Source: Candidatus Omnitrophota bacterium
GTDB lineage: Bacteria > Omnitrophota > Omnitrophia > Omnitrophales > Danuiimicrobiaceae
DNA length: 6,566 nucleotides
Reading direction: 5' to 3'
Assembly: GCA_016206815.1 (NCBI GenBank)
Contig: JACQQT010000020.1
Location: 1-6,566, forward strand
A program made the position numbers and the translations under genes. Positions 5,321 through 6,566 of this stretch are shown in pieces. Numbering within the stretch: the stretch's first letter is position 1; every line of letters starts with the position of its first letter. The notes beneath the pieces were generated by a model. That model made no database searches, was not told where the DNA came from, and worked only from the letters and a program-made list of their open reading frames with translations.

Positions 5321-6028
5321 ATGGCGCTGGATTATCATGGAATTTTAGTGGTCGACAAGGAACCGGGATGGACGTCTCATGATGTGTGCGCTTTCATCCG
5401 CAGCCGGTTTAGGCTTCGGAAAGTGGGGCACGCCGGAACGCTGGATCCTCTCGCGACAGGCGTTTTGGTGATTTTGCTGGGCCAAGCGACGAAGCGATCA
5501 AAAGAACTTTCCTCCTGCGATAAAGCGTATTTCGGAACGTTTGAGCTTGGGATGAAAACCGATAGTCATGACGTTTCCGGGACCGTGCTGGACCGATCCG
5601 ATTGGAAATTTGTCACGGAAGAGAGATTGCGGGAAGTCGTTCGTCAATTTACCGGCGTTTTGGAACAAACTCCGCCGATGGTGTCCGCGCTTAAGCATCA
5701 CGGTGTCAGGTTGTACCGTTTGGCACGCCAAGGGAAAACCGTTGAGCGGCCCAAGCGGACCATCACGGTTCATGAGTTTCGGATTGAGGAAATTTGTTTT
5801 CCGAAAGTTCGATTTTTCGCGCGTGTTTCGAAGGGGACTTATTTAAGAACGCTGGTGAACGATCTGGGCGAAGCCTTGGGATCCTTTGCGGTGCTGACGG
5901 AGCTCAGGCGGGTTGGGAGCGGTTCGTTCACGCTTGAGGATGCGGTCACGATTGACCAGCTGAAGCGGCTGGAACCCAACATGCTTTCGCATTTTTTGAG
6001 AGGCCCCGTTCCAGTCGCGGCGGTTTAA
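5321..6028 (+). CDS. truB: tRNA pseudouridine(55) synthase TruB, short form
   Basis: 235 residues. TruB isomerises U55 in the T loop of tRNAs to pseudouridine and also acts as a tRNA chaperone. Visible motifs: GILVVDKEPGWTSHDV (7-22), KVGHAGTLDPLATGVLVI (34-51) with catalytic Asp42 in GTLDP, KAY (68-70), PPMVSALKHHGVRLYRLAR (118-136) and VSKGTYLRTLVNDLG (169-183). The protein ends about 50 residues after that motif. It therefore lacks most or all of the C-terminal PUA-type domain of ~310-residue TruB proteins such as E. coli's. The stop is clean and overlaps the next start, so this looks like a natural short form rather than a truncation. AAGGA (5309-5313), 7 nt before the ATG, is a good ribosome-binding site; it lies partly on the nrnA stop codon. 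The catalytic core is complete. Confidence 0.96.
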   Translation: MALDYHGILVVDKEPGWTSHDVCAFIRSRFRLRKVGHAGTLDPLATGVLVILLGQATKRSKELSSCDKAYFGTFELGMKTDSHDVSGTVLDRSDWKFVTEERLREVVRQFTGVLEQTPPMVSALKHHGVRLYRLARQGKTVERPKRTITVHEFRIEEICFPKVRFFARVSKGTYLRTLVNDLGEALGSFAVLTELRRVGSGSFTLEDAVTIDQLKRLEPNMLSHFLRGPVPVAAV

Positions 6029-6566
6029 TGGAAATTGTGACCGATCTCAAGCGCGTTCAGAAAAGGGCGTTTGGCAATTTGGTCCTCGCCCTGGGTAATT
6101 TTGACGGCGTCCATTTGGGACATCTTGAAATTTTAGGCCTGATCCAAAAGCATGCGCAGACGTTCCGCGGCGAAGCGGCAGTTTTTACGTTTAAGGAACA
6201 TCCTCAGCGGATTTTGCATCGGAAGGAAGATCCGTTGATTTTAACGTCGCTCATTCACAAATTGACGCTTTTGAAACAAGCGGGCATTCGGTTGTGTTTT
6301 CTGGTCGATTTTACAGCCGCTATTTCCGAAAAGAGTCCGGAGGCATTCGTGCGGGAGGTATTGGTTGACACATTGGGCATCCGCGCAGTTTGCTTGGGCT
6401 TTAACGCACGCTTTGGGCACAATCGCTCAGGTGACAGCCGATTGATGAAGCAGCTTGCCGAAAAATACCGTTTCACTTTTTTGGAAGCGCCTTCTTACGA
6501 GTTAGAGGGGCAGGTGGTTTCGAGCAGCCTCATTCGGTCGTTGGTCCGAGAAGGGAAACTCAAGGA
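6028..6566 (+). CDS. ribF: Riboflavin kinase / FAD synthetase RibF, N-terminal part (runs off window)
   Basis: The ATG at 6028 shares its A with the truB stop (TAATG), giving a 1-nt overlap and likely translational coupling; no strong ribosome-binding site is seen. 179 residues are visible and the frame is open at the edge. RibF converts riboflavin to FMN and then FAD. The visible part is the FAD synthetase (nucleotidyltransferase) domain: LGNFDGVHLGH (22-32) with the HxGH nucleotide-binding motif, FTFKEHP (53-59), LGFNARFGHNRSGD (123-136) and VVSSSLIRSLVREGKL (163-178), the ISSTxIR-like motif. The usual GxDFxFG reads GFNARFG, with Asn in place of Asp. The C-terminal riboflavin kinase domain would lie beyond the window, so bifunctionality cannot be confirmed. 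ribF after truB is a common arrangement. Confidence 0.93.
   Translation, partial: MEIVTDLKRVQKRAFGNLVLALGNFDGVHLGHLEILGLIQKHAQTFRGEAAVFTFKEHPQRILHRKEDPLILTSLIHKLTLLKQAGIRLCFLVDFTAAISEKSPEAFVREVLVDTLGIRAVCLGFNARFGHNRSGDSRLMKQLAEKYRFTFLEAPSYELEGQVVSSSLIRSLVREGKLK

Noticed and set aside
5568..5846. 92-codon frame overlapping truB on the same strand
   Set aside because: It lies in another frame of the conserved TruB core and has no family resemblance or ribosome-binding site of note.
1..6566. CRISPR array, tRNA/rRNA genes, transposase, phage or toxin-antitoxin genes
   Set aside because: No regularly spaced repeats, RNA gene signatures or such coding sequences were seen; nearly all of the window is accounted for by housekeeping genes.

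Overview
This window is a bacterial translation/transcription housekeeping operon read entirely on the + strand. The order is nusA, infB, rbfA, nrnA (DHH-family), truB, ribF. It is preceded by the 3' end of an unrelated membrane/HAMP-like gene. Genes are tightly packed: 1-nt gap, 25-nt gap, 14-nt overlap, 10-nt gap, 1-nt overlap. This implies one polycistronic message with translational coupling. ribF runs off the right edge.

Layout. 1-369: C-terminal part of a one-pass membrane protein with a HAMP-like segment. 370-573: the only sizeable intergenic region. It holds a sigma70-type promoter (extended -10, 17-bp spacer), a dyad overlapping the -35, a small leader hairpin, a strong intrinsic terminator placed as an attenuator, a 67-nt imperfect palindrome, and the nusA ribosome-binding site. 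574-6566: the operon.

How the genes fit together. NusA acts on RNA polymerase (pausing, termination, antitermination). IF-2 delivers initiator tRNA. RbfA matures the 30S subunit. NrnA-like DHH protein degrades nanoRNAs and/or pAp. TruB makes pseudouridine 55 in tRNA. RibF makes FMN/FAD. rimP, which usually precedes nusA, is not here: an attenuator-like leader of the kind often seen before rimP runs straight into a palindromic repeat and then nusA.

The most notable signal is a set of short palindromic repeat-like sequences. Two lie in frame inside the infB linker coding region (1970-2020 and 2026-2057). They begin with GTCATTGCGAG and GTCATCCCCGA, which look like ends of dispersed intergenic palindromes. 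A third, of a different kind, lies between the attenuator and nusA. I see no new defence system, mobile-element gene, CRISPR array or RNA gene.

Organism. The protein set is bacterial, with roughly balanced base composition. Absence of ylxR/ylxQ-type genes between nusA and infB argues against a typical Firmicute. Short NusA with one helix-hairpin-helix tail, short TruB and dispersed palindromes would suit an uncultivated Gram-negative-type lineage such as Omnitrophota or a deltaproteobacterial-like group. That assignment is a guess.
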